A stretch of 64,000 nt of DNA from Eutypella sp. D-1 (lineage: Eukaryota; Ascomycota; Sordariomycetes; Xylariales; Diatrypaceae): contig JAJTTP010000029.1 in assembly GCA_023313575.1 (NCBI GenBank), positions 1 to 64,000 on the forward strand. The letters run 5' to 3'. The notes beneath the pieces were generated by a model. It saw nothing but the letters and a program-made list of their open reading frames with translations. It was not told where the DNA came from and did not search any database. Numbering within the stretch: position 1 is the stretch's first letter; each line of letters opens with the position of its first letter. A program made the position numbers and the translations under genes. Positions 46,544 through 59,378 of this stretch are shown in pieces.

Positions 46544-47986
46544 AGTAGCTTTGGTTTCCGGGATTCTCTTATTCGATATGCGCTAGCGTGGCGGATTTAT
46601 TGGCTGTACTATGTATGTATTGTTAGTCTCAACCGGTCAATGGATTCCCTCAGATGTGAAGATCGATGAGGTAACTCTCGTTGCTTCAGATTGAGCGCTG
46701 ACGAGAATTAATAACCAAAAACAAACGACACCACCTAGTCAGATACAACATCTTTGTTCGCCTATAATTATATTGTTATGGATCATGATGCTTATCCAAT
46801 GGACGCCATCAAAGAGACAATAGACACAAGAAGGTTGAAAGGTAACTCTTCATTTTTCCATTGTCGGTGCGGGAACAGTTCCCTATTCGTGTTCAAACGA
46901 ACGTGGAGTCATATGCATACTCGCCAGAAACCCTCTCGGTACTGACTTGAAAAATAGAAGGAGAGGGGGAAGAAAATCGATGCACAAGGGATCGGAAAGG
47001 TTGTTCATATTTTGGGGATCGGAGGTCGAAATTCAGTTATGAGGCTCATTACTCCTTAGTGCGCCCGAAATGTTAGTGAGCCACCAACTAACTGGGGGCT
47101 AGGACTAGGGGCCCGGAGAGAACGGTGCAAGGGTGCAAGGGTGCTGTTGTCATGGCTGACGCCGGGCTCCGCGCACAAGCTTGGGTTCATTTTTAGAACA
47201 GATCAGATCGTATCTACCTATCAAAAAGGTAGCCAACCAGGAAATTGAATAGAATCTTCACAGTGTAGGATGGGGTCAACTTGAGTCCGTTTTAAATTCA
47301 ATGTAAACTACGGAGTAAAAGTTCGAAATCGATGTGCGTGTGTACGACCTCTGTGGGCCTTTTCGGGTCAGGCTTGGCAGATCGACGTTCGAAGAAAGCC
47401 TTACTGGCAGCCATACAACGCTGCGAGACTCTTTTTGACAGCCTTATAACAATTTAGAGACAAATCAATAAAGTCAAAGAGCGAAACCCCTTTAATGTGT
47501 CATTAACCCATAATTCAGCACATTCCACCTGACACCCCCCGGTATCAAGGACGCTTTCTAGAAGCCAACAAGGCCACGTGACTGGCTCGGATGGCGGCAT
47601 TCTTTCGACGTCCACATGCCGGCCGAGCCGACTTGGCACGGGCGTCAGCTTATGACGCAGAAAGATGGGGAGTCGCCGTGTAACTGTTGGCCAGCGTTTA
47701 ATCTCGAGAACAAAATGAGATTCTTCTGATGAGATCCCTTCTGCAAATTCATTTCTCCTGTGGGGACTCCCGGTAGTTAGTGGGTATGTGCGTCACCAGG
47801 CTCGAAGACCACATCCGCACTTACTTCTAGATGCATTTTTTTGCCCGCTTTGTCTTCTACCTAACCGTCTTTATCATCACATTCTTTTTACATTCTAGAA
47901 TCTAGCCCTTTCGCGGCAGTGGTTTTTTTTCTTTTTCTTTTCTTTCCCTTACATGAATTGGAAGCGGTAAGCTATCGGATCGGGAT
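46544..47986. other. Intergenic region with divergent promoters
   Basis: Upstream regions of the 45857 and 47987 genes. The last 120 bp are T/C-rich (TTTTTTTTCTTTTTCTTTTC near 47923), typical of a strong fungal promoter or leader. No coding sequence seen. Confidence 0.5.
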
Positions 47987-50288
47987 ATGCATCTCACAGT
48001 AGATCAGGGCAAGGTCCCAAGGGCCGAGCCTGCGCAAGCGCAACCACTTCGGTCTTACAACGACACGTACGTGATCCACTACGATTTCAGTGAGATAGGT
48101 ATGTTCGCAATCCCAAAGTACCAAAATTAACTAAATGGGTTATTTATTGACCTTTTTTTTCTTCCTTTTTCCAGATGAGAGCACCGCTGTAAAGGAGTTC
48201 CGGTGTCTATGCCGTGATCTCCGCGAAGTCGGTCTCCAAATCGATGTCCGGTCCGGTCAAGCGCAGTCGCTCCTCATTTTTGCCAAAGCGCCCAAGGATC
48301 TTCTTGGCATCACGGTCTATCAGTCAAGGTGCGTTAAACTAACTGATGCAAGGCCGGGGGGGGGCATATGTGATTATTGACAGCGCCATTACAGGGTGAA
48401 GGACTACCTATACGGCATCACCAGCACCGCTCCGGATCCCGTCAAAAATTATGTTGCCGGTGACTTTGAGGCGGAGGATGTCCTGTCGATGTACCACCTC
48501 GTCAATTGGACTAAGGAGAATGGTGGGGCTGGCATTACGCCTGGTTCCGGCCAGTGGCAGAACGTCAAGTCCATCTTCCCGGTGCATAACGAGGAGGTAA
48601 ATACAACATTGATGAAGCACCTAGGTCGGCGCTTCTTCCTGACTACGGAGGACCTCGACCGTATACGTGACCTCTTCGGATCAAAGGTCGCCTTCTATTT
48701 CGCTTACATGCAAACCTACCTGCGCTTCCTATCCTTTTCGGCCACCACGGGCGCTCTGGCATGGGCCTTCCTCCCCAAGTACTCCCTCGTGTACGCCATC
48801 TTCACACTATTCGGATCCACCGTGTTTCTGGAGTACTGGAAGATCCGGCAAATCGACCTTGGCGTGCGGTGGCATGTGAAGGGTGTGGGAACCCTGAAGC
48901 TTAACCAGCCGAAGTTCCGGTACGAGAAGATCATCGTGGACGCCGCCGGCAGGACTAAGCACTACTTTCCCAAGTGGAAGACCGTAACCCGGCAGCTACT
49001 TCAGATTCCCTTTTTCATCACGGCGTTGTTTATGCTAGGAGCTATCATCACTTCCGTGTTTGCAGTCGAGATCGTCATTAGTGAAGTGTACGACGGACCC
49101 TATAAATGGTATCTGGAATACTTACCTACATTGCTCCTTGCTGCTTGCCTCCCATATATCAACTCGTGTATGGAGGACATCGCGGCTGCGCTTGCCGACT
49201 ACGAGAACCATCGCACGTTCGACTACTACGAGATGTCGGTTACTCAGAAGGTCTTCGGTCTTGCCTTCATTGCCAACTACCTGCCGATCCTACTGACCGC
49301 GTTCGTGTATATACCGATGGGCGACCTTGTCGTCCCGCAGATCAAGTCTTTCCTGGGCAGCATGTTCGGAGAGGCGCTAAGTCGCCATCTGGCCAACGAC
49401 ACCTTCAAGACAGACCACGACAGGTTGCGCAACGAACTCATCGCCCTCACCATTACCGGTCAAATTTCGGATATGTTCGAGGAGTTTATCCTGCCATACA
49501 TCATGCACAGGGTGAGGAGCTGGTACGAGGACTATCGATCTCACATACCGCAATCGGCATCGTTCGGGTCACTGACCCCCGACGACCCGGATGAGAAGGC
49601 CTTCCTGGAGAGCGTACAGCGGCAAGCGAGTCTGCCGCCCTATAATGTACAAGACGACATCTCAGAGATGGTAATCCAGTTCGGATATCTAGCGCTGTTC
49701 TCTCCGGTGTGGCCGCTCGTGTCGATCGGCTTCTTTATCAACAACTGGATTGAGTTGCGGTCCGACTTCATCAAGATCTGCATCGAGCACCGGCGCCCCC
49801 ACCCGGTGCGCACGGATGGTCTCGGGCCCTGGATCGGCGGGCTTGACACGCTGACCTGGCTGGGCAGCATCTCCACTGCGGCCATCGTGCACGTATTCGG
49901 CACCGAGGCCGGCGACGACAACACGGTTCTGGGCCAGGTGTTCGGGCGCGTCTCGTGGTGGTCGCTGCCCGTCACGGTGTGGGTAATCGAGCACATCTTC
50001 CTGGCCTGGAGGTCGCTCGTGCAGTTCGTCCTGCAGCGCATCGGCTCCGATCAGGTCCGCCAGGAGCGGGTCGAGCGCTACGTGCGCCGCAAAAAGTACG
50101 TGGAGAGCCTGGAAGCCGCGGCCGGCGGCCACGGAGAGGCGGACAGGGACGACAATTTTGACACCGTCGAACGCCGCAAATCCATAGTCCCCGGCATGGC
50201 GGGGGCCAGTTTCTTCATGAGGCAGGCCGAGATGGCCAGGGCAGAAGACACAGCCGTCCGGTTTATCAAGACAGTTAAACAAGACTGA
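47987..50288 (+). CDS. Anoctamin / TMEM16 family protein (Ist2-like)
   Basis: Anoctamins are calcium-activated scramblases or channels; yeast Ist2 tethers cortical ER to the plasma membrane. Exons 47987-48098, 48175-48328 and 48395-50288 give 719 residues. Junctions yield 'HYDFSEIDESTAVKEF' and 'GITVYQSRVKDYLYGI'. An N-terminal regulatory domain ('FRCLCRDLREVGLQIDVR', 'SLLIFAKAP') is followed by 'FGSKVAFYFAYMQTYLRFL' at the start of the membrane domain. Further family marks are 'FLEYWKIRQIDLGVRWHVKG', 'FDYYEMSVTQKVFGLAFIANYLPIL' and 'MVIQFGYLALFSPVWPLV', the conserved core around the ion/lipid groove. The C-terminal cytosolic part is short (about 75 residues) and lacks the long basic tail of yeast Ist2. 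The long third exon holds all helices. Confidence 0.93.
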
Positions 50289-51038
50289 GCACTCAGGGGT
50301 TAGCAACCTTTCTTTTGTACACTATTAAGTAACGCTGATTGACTGCAGCATATTCTTTACGTAGCGGACGCTTTAATTCTGAACCTTGAGACTTTTACTA
50401 AACTCGACTGTAGTTTATTCAAAACATGAATAGTGCCACAGGCATTGTTTGCCTCGAAGGAAGTGAGGCGGGTAAAATGTGAGAACAGGGTTAAAATTTC
50501 AGTTGGCCGTGCCAGGCACAAGCCTACAAGGAATTTGTTTGTTGTAAGGTAATGCAGCAGGGGTAAAGCATCCTTGACACTTCCCGAGTAACATTCCAAG
50601 GCTTGCAAGGCCTACATGTAAAGGGCTTCGCCACCGTACTCGATACGGGCTAAGCCATCATACCAACCATGCTCAAGCCCGATACTACGATCGCTACAAG
50701 CCTCGATCGTATGCGTGATGGCTACCACCCCGGGTACCCTTGTTGCCTGACATATCTCTCCTAATAGTTTGTTTCAAGAGTCGATCAACGAGTTGCGCCG
50801 CTCACTATTTTAAGGCATGGGGTGGTCCGTTCAGCCGAGAGACTGTGAAACGCGCATCTTAATTCATTAAAGAGAATAGAATGTAACGCATCATGGCGGC
50901 TAACCTAAGTTTTCAATAGCTCCAGTTCTGCTTGCGTGGGAAGGGGGTGGGCCTCTGCGATAAAAAAGATAAAAAGAGTCTCTGTGCCCAGTGAATGAAC
51001 CAAGGGGCCATCCTTCCAGCTGGTAGCAAATGAAGATC
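50289..51038. other. Intergenic region between convergent genes
   Basis: No supported gene or RNA. Contains the 3' flanks of the anoctamin and the 51039 gene. Confidence 0.5.
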
Positions 51039-51743
51039 CTAGTACCCTCTTTCCCTCATAGCTTCATAGAATCCTTCCCATGCTCTTCTTTTTTCTTCGG
51101 CGGTGGCGGGCGGTAAGGGTTGATATTTAGCCTTCCTGACCAGCTTTACCTTGCCTTCCTCGAAATCCCGGGGTTCTACATCCCGGGGTGCGTTGTTATC
51201 GTTATGAAACTTCTTGTCAGAAAAGCCTTTCGCCTATTATGGAATATGTCAATAACATTGAAAGCCTTCTCGTTTTTATCGTCAAATGGAGTGAATACTT
51301 ACTAGGCATTCATAGCAGCTAGTTCCGATTATGCTCACCCAATTATCACAATAGGTGTGCCTGGGATCCTGAGTCTTGATATAATACCACTGGCACCGAT
51401 GTATCACGATGAAGTTGTCGGGGTCGGAGGATTCAGATTGGCTACCGCTTTGGAAGGCTTCCTGGCTGGTTGAGGCCCCATCGTATCCTTGGACACCTTC
51501 GGTTTCCGTACCGACGTTGATCCAGCCAGGGTACATGTATGTGCACTTGTCACAGAAGGATCCTGGGGTATCCACCTTACCATCGACACAGGACCATGAG
51601 CCAGATTCGTCATCCACATTCTCACACGAATATTTCAATGGTTTGGATGATTTGGGGGCATAGTTCTCCTGAAAGGTCTCTACGGTGTAGTTCTCCGAAG
51701 TGCTCTTGCCGGTCCTGCCGCTATTTAAGTTGTAGGGCTCCAT
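51039..51743 (-). CDS. Hypothetical soluble Cys-containing protein
   Basis: I assemble two exons, 51743-51303 and 51233-51039 (69-bp intron with GTAAGT donor and TAATAG acceptor), giving 211 residues. Translation of the second exon stays open to a TAG and is well structured: 'AKGFSDKKFHNDNN', 'EEGKVKLVRKAKYQPLPP', 'EEKRRAWEGFYEAMRERGY'. The first exon starts at ATG 51743 (MEPYNLNSGRTG); the upstream frame extension lacks an ATG. It has paired cysteines: 'YSCENVDDESGSWSCVDG', 'SFCDKCTYMYPGW', 'HRCQWYY', 'TYCDNWVSIIGTSCYECL'. There is no signal peptide and no membrane helix. The C-terminal 'RRAWEGFYEAM' recalls segments of fungal proteins of unknown function. Not recognised. Confidence 0.65.
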
Positions 51744-52986
51744 GTTGTGTGCTGGATTTTCCGTCAATCTCTGTTGCGATAATCTAATTTTGCTTGTGAA
51801 ATAAGATTCTGTGCTTGTGAAATGGGATTCTCTCTCAAATTGATTCTTCAAACGAGGCCGTCAGGGTCACCTTTTATAGCCGTAGTGACCCTCTATCATT
51901 GCACACTTCAAAAGCTTTCCAAGATCATACTTAGCTCACTGTACCACCAGAGAGTAGTTTGTTTCTTCAGTTGCTATTTATTCGCATTATTGTGTTACTA
52001 CTATGGCCATACAATCCGGTTTTCATACCCATGATCTATACCGGCAATATCTCGGTGTAGACAAGCGATCTAAAACATACAAAGAGCGTATGTAACATCA
52101 TTACTCCCACCTGAAAATCTCTGTCAGACAACAGTAGCAACTGCAGGGTGGAGTGTACAAACTCTGCCTTGTTTAGGTTCCGTTGGGCTGCCTGTTGCTT
52201 TTCAACCGGTATAAACCCTGAACCGATGTGATGGTTGCTAAATCTTTGTGTTCCTCTTTCCCGAGTTAACAATGTCTAATCTGGGGTTACTCAACTTAGA
52301 TTTCCCAACTCAAGGATTGCTGCGTAATGAAACAAATGCAACCGGCCAGGTTGGACTGTTGGAACTTGACAAAAACAAGATTTTTCACTTCCTCCAATCA
52401 CATGATTGTCATCGCTTCGCGCCTTTATTACACGTATACCCACCCTTAACGGATCATTATGCTCCAGTGCAGACTCAGGGTATACTTTCGCCCTTACGCA
52501 GCTTATATAGGACAGATCTCAGCGACCAAGTTGTGCTTCAAGAGCTCGCCTAAGTGCAGCTAGAATATCTAATATTTGGTCTCCAGTAAGAAGGGGGTCG
52601 TTCGCATTGAGTAGCTACACGACCTTAATAAACATATGTTAGCTCTTCAATCATTATACGTAGCAGCTACACTCTGAGCCTCAACAGGGGCTTGTGTGGT
52701 ATATTGCTACTATGCACACAGGCTGTGCCTTTGTTTCGTCTATAGCATCAGAATTCTATGCATAGTCTAAAGAACTACTCTCGTAGCGGCGCGAAATCCA
52801 CCGTAGTCGAAAATGGTACCCGCATGTGGTTAGCGAGGATTGGTATTTAGGTACAGTATAAGCGCCCTGTAATGTTTCAAAAAGCTATAATAGGTCTCTC
52901 CACTAATTACTATTATTATATACTGTCCAATGTCTAACTACATCCTGCGAAGTCATCGTTCATAACAGGAGCTTTGTGGGAGTATA
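51744..52986. other. Intergenic region
   Basis: Frames at 52036-52272 (minus) and 52248-52553 (plus) are short and unremarkable. Nothing supported. Confidence 0.5.
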
Positions 52987-54207
52987 TTAGATCTTGTGCA
53001 TAGCGCTGCTAACTTCCCATCCTTGTGTAATAGTGATGCTGTCCCCACTCTGCTTCATGTGCCCTCTGCGGTGAGCAGATACGTTCGTTAGAGGAATTTC
53101 GTCACCAAGTCTCTCGAAACCGTGACCCGGGTTGTCGCCTGTGGACGAGGGATGAGAGCCCTGGCCTGTCGCAACCGTGGATCTCTTAACGCTGCTGATT
53201 GTTTTCTTGGTCCAGCCTAAAGCTTGAGTGGGAAATATGCGTATAAGCGCGGGCTTCATGACCGGAAGACAGGCGTTGGAGATGCCTAATAAGGGCTCAA
53301 GACCGGACCATATAGTTCCTTCGCCAACTCCGAATAGCAAGTCATTCATGTCCAACTTCGCGACCCATAAAACCCTCATCAAAGAGAAAACGCAAATGCT
53401 AAAGTCATACAGTTAGCCGCTGATGTGAACAACATGACTGCCATTAATACTCACAGTGCTCCAAGTCCAAACATTGCTGCAATCCCAATCCGTTTTGGTA
53501 GCGTCATCTGCAAGCGGAACAACATAGGCATCGGCAAAATGACGATGACAGCATCTAGGACGAGATTCATAATCCCGGCAATGATAAATGCCAGACCCTG
53601 GTTGCCACACTTTCCCGGTATCGACTTGTTCCAGTTAAATTCAACCGGTTGGCAAAACGCAAAGGCCTCTATCAGAACGCTTGTGAAGTAGGTAAAGGTG
53701 ATCCCCATGATAGAATAGCACACATGAACGAAACGCTTATTAGGAAATATATGGGTATATAGCGAAAGTATCGAAAGTTTCACACAGCTGTTACAGGCAG
53801 CCCAGAGTATTTGCGACGGTAGGAATGTCTGGAATATAATAGTGATTAGAAAATAGACATTGAATACAGCGCAGCTACACAACTAACTTTCAAGTAGAAA
53901 GGAAGGACCCAAGGTGAATCTCGCATAAGGGGGCCGATATGGACTCCAAGTCCACCCGTCGAATACTCTGAGGCTGTATATTAATAAATATACTTCATTA
54001 GCTAAGATAAGATCACTTACGTATCATGGCATTGGCATAAACACCGATGCCCAGGACTGTTGCAACGATTACCATGTAGTCGCTGAATAGAAGACGGGCC
54101 CCTTTGAGATGTCTCGACCATATGCGAAGACCGACAGAAATCAGAGCTAAGGCCATGCTGAGTGTCAACACGATAACGCCCTGTTTAGCGATTAATGTGA
54201 GTCCCAT
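52987..54207 (-). CDS. Seven-helix fungal rhodopsin-like integral membrane protein (Pth11-related fold)
   Basis: Exons 54207-54021, 53973-53888, 53828-53455 and 53398-52987 give 352 residues. The start MGLTLIAKQGVIVL lies directly before helix 1; 'SVGLRIWSRHLKGARLLFSDYMVIVA' is the hallmark of the family (RxxxR..KG...SDY). Helix 3 reads 'QILWAACNSCVKLSILSLYTHIF', followed by 'FCQPVEFNWNKSIPGKC' and 'NLVLDAVIVILPMPMLFRLQM', and after the last intron 'DMNDLLFGVGEGTIWSGLEPLLGISNACLP'. There is no CFEM domain at the N-terminus. The acceptor of exon 2 is ambiguous by six in-frame bases (53973 or 53967). Such genes are often embedded in secondary metabolite clusters, but their role is rarely known. 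Confidence 0.85.
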
Positions 54208-54939
54208 CGTGAACTTTACTGGAGACCTGTCTTCAAGACAGGCCACGTCCGTCCGTGAAAGTCTTGATCGAAAGGGAGACAAAAGAGTGTGATAATCGCG
54301 GCATTGAACAGTGAACGATCCAGACCTGGGAGACCAAGTCTTCAAGATACATGTAGGCAGGTCAGCCGCGATTACTTAACCTTTACGTCCCCACACACAC
54401 CTGTCTCCTAACCTGTCTCCTAGGAGCCCTCGATCTGAGCATGCATATACTCCAAGCCCAGCTTACCCCTGCTTCTCGAACCCCTTGTCGTCTTCCATTT
54501 TATGATCCATGCAGACGCGCAATTTGCTTCGCAATTTTTGCCCTGTTCTTTACTGTATCTTACAAGTTCCAAGCACCGAGGTAGTATTTTATCATGATGA
54601 TAGTACGATCGAGCTCCACCGTCAAACGGCGACTTTTCGTTTCCCGCTACTTCAGGGATGGACATGACGTTGGGATAATACAAGGGTCATATCGACTGGC
54701 CCCCACAGAAGCCAAGATAGCCAGAATCCATTTACTCCTTGCATCTACTCCTTGCATCCTCTAGGTTGAACATTATAAATCAGTAGATGGTATAACATTC
54801 TGCCCCCCAGAACGCTCTAGGCACGAAGTATTTGTGCGTATACTTCAGCAGCCCATCCCGACCTTTTCTTTCAATCATTTTTACATTTGTATCATCCATT
54901 CCAAATCAACACTACACCGAAGATCCCTTCTCTTTCACC
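54208..54939. promoter_or_regulatory. Divergent promoter region, rhodopsin-like / GMC genes
   Basis: 732 bp between the two head-to-head starts. A duplicated CACCTGTCTCCTAACCTGTCTCCTA element lies near 54400-54422, and TACTCCTTGCATC is repeated at about 54732-54758. Co-regulation is plausible but not shown. Confidence 0.45.
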
Positions 54940-56991
54940 ATGGCTTCGAACGCATATGATTTCATCATAGTCGGCGGCGGCACTGCTGGACTAATAGTCG
55001 CCGCTCGACTCTCCGAAGATCCTAACCAGCGCGTCTTAGTCATAGAAGCTGGTGCTGACCTCACGTCAACCCCACAGATTAAGACCCCGGCCGCGTGGGT
55101 GTCCTTGCAAGGCACCGATGCCGATTGGGGATTTAAGACTGAAGTCCAGGTTAGATATTCATTCCTTTAATTACTACTCCTTCTCAGCGACAGTGCCTGT
55201 CGATATGTCTTAACTCGAGCTAATAATGAGGGTAAAAGCCGCGTCTTAATGGAAGAACCATCGGCGTTAGCCAGGGAAAGCTCCTTGGAGGATCAAGTGC
55301 CATCAATGCCCAGGTATTTGTTCCCTGCAACCCATCGGTGATCAACCACTGGGGCGCTACCCTCGGGAACCCTGGCTGGAACTGGGAGACTATCCGCCCA
55401 TACTTCGCCAAGGCTTATACTTCCCCTCCCGTCGATAAATCCCTGACGGAGACCCTTGGCATCGACGGCTGGACCGGCCATAGCAGCACCCATGGTCCCC
55501 TGCAGACTTCCTTTCCGGGGGACCCGACCCACCCCGTTAGGAAGGCATGGGCAGATACCTTTCGCTCAAATGGTTACTACCATACCCAGGATCCTTTCAT
55601 TGATGGGTCCCTGGGTAGCTTTACCTGCATTGCCACTGTTGACCCGATCACGAAGGAGCGGACCCACTCTGCGTCTGCGTACTACGAACCATCGAAATCG
55701 AGAGAAAACCTCCATGTGATCACGAACGCTACCGTCGAGAGAATTCTCTTCGATAAGGAGCGCCCCAGTGGCGGGGACAAGCCGGCCAAAGCCACTGGTG
55801 TTCTGTATAGCCTTAACGGAAGCACCCAGACGGTCACTTGTGATAAAGAGGTAATTGTCGCTGCAGGCACGCTCCAATCGCCCAAGGTTTTGGAGTTGTC
55901 TGGGATCGGCAATGCGGAGCTTTTGAAAAAGCACGATATCGAGCCTATTGTGGATCTTCCCGGCGTCGGTGAGAACCTCTTCGATCACCTCATTGGCACT
56001 ATCAGCTTTGAGGGGGTCGATGATCTGGAGACCTTCGACGGACTCATTTTGGACCCCGCCGTGCAGGAACAGGCGGGGAAGCAATATGCCGAGAGCAAGT
56101 CTGGCCTGCTCACTTCCATGGGAGTGTATACGTATGCATACCTGCCTATCATTGAGCACCTCAAGGATGAGGGCAAGGAGCGGCTGAAGAAACTTCTTGC
56201 CGCTGAGCAACCCTCGCTGAGCGATAGTCGAGATCAGGCTCGTGCCGAAGCCTACTACAAGGTGGCCGAGGGAACATTGCTTGATCCCAAAGAAGCCACT
56301 GGCTCGTATCTCTCGTTCATTGGTCCTTGGGGAGGACCGGCCGAAAAAGGTAGCAAGACCTTGACTCTTTGCACCATGCTTTCGCAACCGCTGTCTCGCG
56401 GCAGTGTCCACATCCGATCTAAGGACACTTCTGCCCATCCCATTATTGACCCCAACTATCTATCGAACCCGCTTGATTTGGATGTGTATGCAGAGCATAT
56501 ACTGTACCTCGAGACGATCGCTCGCTCGCCGCCGCTGTCCAATCTGCTCAAGCAGCCGCCGATCCACCGAGACCCGGACTCCAACGTCACCGACTTGGAA
56601 TCAGCCAAGAAATGGATTCGTAAGAATGCGGCGTCTATGTGGCACCTAGGCGGCAGTTGCTCAAGTAAGTGACACTATAAGACGACTCAGCGGCGTACTC
56701 ACCCATCCCCAAGAGAAGCCCAAGGCTACTGTGGGTGGGGAGCAACTAGCTGATCCCTAACGAGTATCACGATATCTGATGCCAGCAGCTAACCCATAAT
56801 CCTTTTTAGTGTTACCGCGAGAGCTCAACGGCGTCGTGGACTCCACCCTCAAGGTTCACGGCGTTGAAAATGTCAGGGTAGTGGATGCAAGCGCGATCCC
56901 GCTGATCAGCACCGCTAACCTCCAGGCCACGGTCTATGCATTTGCCGAGCGGGCTGCGGACTTGATCAAGGAGTCTTGGGGCACAAAATGA
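54940..56991 (+). CDS. GMC-family FAD-dependent oxidoreductase
   Basis: Exons 54940-55149, 55239-56664 and 56810-56991 encode 605 residues. The N-terminal ADP-binding loop 'FIIVGGGTAGLIVAARLSE' is followed by 'VLVIEAG'. The second exon begins 'PRLNGRTIGVSQGKLLGGSSAINA', the GMC signature 1 region, and 'AAGTLQSPKVLELSGIG' is signature 2. The C-terminus carries the active-site His in 'WHLGGSC' (joined across intron 2 to 'SMLPRELNGVVD') and an Asn in 'STANLQATVYAFAERAA'. No signal peptide, so it is probably intracellular, in keeping with a biosynthetic alcohol or polyol oxidase rather than a lignocellulose enzyme. The substrate cannot be read from sequence. Lies between the rhodopsin-like gene and the P450. 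Confidence 0.92.
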
Positions 56992-59378
56992 GAGATCACG
57001 TAATCTTTACTTGTCGATAGCAATTTAATCCACTGACAACAAAAGGGTCCTTTTGGCACCCCCACCATCTTTTGATGCCCTACTTAGGCTTAGTCATAGA
57101 CGTGGCTCCCTCCATAACTTTCACCACGTGGGAATGATCTGCATTTTGTCGGCCTTTGCTAGTGTATTGCTTGTTAATTAACTCCGGGGCTAGGGCATTG
57201 TCAAGTTCCCGTGGAAAATCTTAATCCGCATTCAGGTTGGCATTGACCACACAAGGATCTAGTGTGGGGATATCATCGGTGACGCTATTGATACCGGGTC
57301 CAAAGAGGAGGACGGGGGTGGGTAGGGACGCGCCTCTGGCAAAGATATACAGGGGCCCCTTCGATAACTATGTAGGCAAGCCAGGTATTTTTTTTTTCGC
57401 ATGCGTTGATTCTAGTACGAATCCGACTACCGAGTGGTTCAACTTAATACTTAGAGTTATTAACGCTGTCGAACTCTAGAGTCATCTACCTAATTGAATT
57501 GTCGAAAATGCCAGGTACTTGATCGACAAACAAAGAACCTGCACGGCCATTCGTATACATCCCGTCGAATACAGCTTTTTGTAGACATTAACTTCCGTCT
57601 TAAGGAGTAGGCCGACCGACCACCACTTTGTAGTAAGTCCCGCTAAGCCGTTATCGGAAGGGTCGTAGATTTGTGGCATAATTATGCGACTGGCGATCCG
57701 GCTCACTAGGCAGACTGGGTTAAGTTGCTTTCATATCATAGGCGGCGCCCTTGTCGATCGTCTTGTCAGCTTGTTAACTCCCGCAGCTAGCCTTTAGCTA
57801 TAGTTACCTTGTTTATATTGACTAGTATACATACTTAGGTACTGACGTATTGGTCCTTTGTTGCTGCGTGTAACCGTATATGGAATGTGAGCCGTGGAAG
57901 GAATGCAATGCTTATGTATCTATGCAAAGGCAGGGGTTAAGATGAATCGTCAGCTGTTGCTGTTACATTTCATGAAACCCCTCAGCCCTTTAGCCCTTCT
58001 TGACTTACCATCGCATTAGTGAATACTACGCTTACTATACACAATGTTGCAGAGCCGGGTTTCACTACTGCTGGTTCTACAGGTGTGTAACCCGTTCCGT
58101 CGGTCGGTCTGATAGTGTATAATTGCTTGGGGATGTTCAGCAACTGCCGAACCTTTCCCTTTGGTGGCACGATTCGCCGGATCTAGCTTCTATCAAACTG
58201 GCCCAAACGCTCGGCGACTGAGACGATCTTGTGAACATTGCGGGAAAGGAACGATGTAGATCTGGACTAGTAAAGCGAGCTCAAGAGAGTCGATCCATAT
58301 TCGTAAACGTAAATCTTGCTTATATCGCCGGTATAGGCAATGCATACTCGCTTAAAGAGGAAAGAACTCTTCCTTTTGAGCGTACCAATCAGGCTTGGCA
58401 TTTGCTAAAGGGTCCAGTGGCCTTTCGTAGATAATGTGGTACTTCATCCTGCGGAAATACCTCAACTACTAAGCGCTTAACACAGCTCAACGAACGCATG
58501 GTTAAAAACAAAATGAATAATAATATCAACGATTTTTTTATCTATCTGCCTTAAGAAAAAGAGTAATGAAATACAGACAGGCATAACCAGATTCCGTACA
58601 AGTACTTGTAGTCCCAAACTAGTACATAGTAGGTACTCTTCAAGGAACCAAGTGAAGCAGTGAAGGTCCCGACTTAGAGCTAGTGTGCCTTATTTGACTT
58701 TACTCTATGGTTCGGGCCGACCCTAAGGGGTAACTATAAGTAGCATCACCACGTGTACTTAACTGTAACTAGTAACTGTCTCTATAAGGCGCCTCCATTT
58801 TTGTGCATCAAGACGGTCTGCGTGGATCGGACTAACTGTACACTAGGTGAGGGCTACTTAGCATAAGTAGGTACACCAGTGTAGGAACTTCCTGGTATTG
58901 GTGTTCTGTAAAAGTCCCTGGCATGTACTATTAGAGCAGCCCCCCGCACTAAACAAGTAGCCGCAAGACAATTTTGTAAATGACCGTACGTCTTAACATC
59001 CGTGGATGTTGGTCATAACACTTTTTTACTAAGGTACTAGGTATAGTACGAAATACCGGTTGGAATAATCAGCCTTGTAAAAAGGTACCCGAATATTTTA
59101 CCAGGAGCTCTTCCTAACCAACTTCGTATAACAGATTGAACCAGGTCGGGACTTTCGCGAACTAAAACCGAGCTAATTTAGGTCCCTTCTGATTACCCGT
59201 TCCCAAGACTTCTTTAAACCTGCAGGGTGTTCATCGCTAACCGTATGCAGTTATGTTCATAGCAGGGTTCTTCAAAGCGGACCTCTACAGGTACGTACGA
59301 TCTACGAACTCCATCCACTTGACACGTTGACACGATAGTTTGCTATCAGGCAAATGCTTTCTGCAAAGATATTCCTAA
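56992..59378. other. 2.4-kb gene-free region
   Basis: It separates the convergent GMC and P450 genes. Short frames (57237-57479, 58231-58434) have no recognisable content. If a cluster gene once lay here it is no longer readable. Confidence 0.5.
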
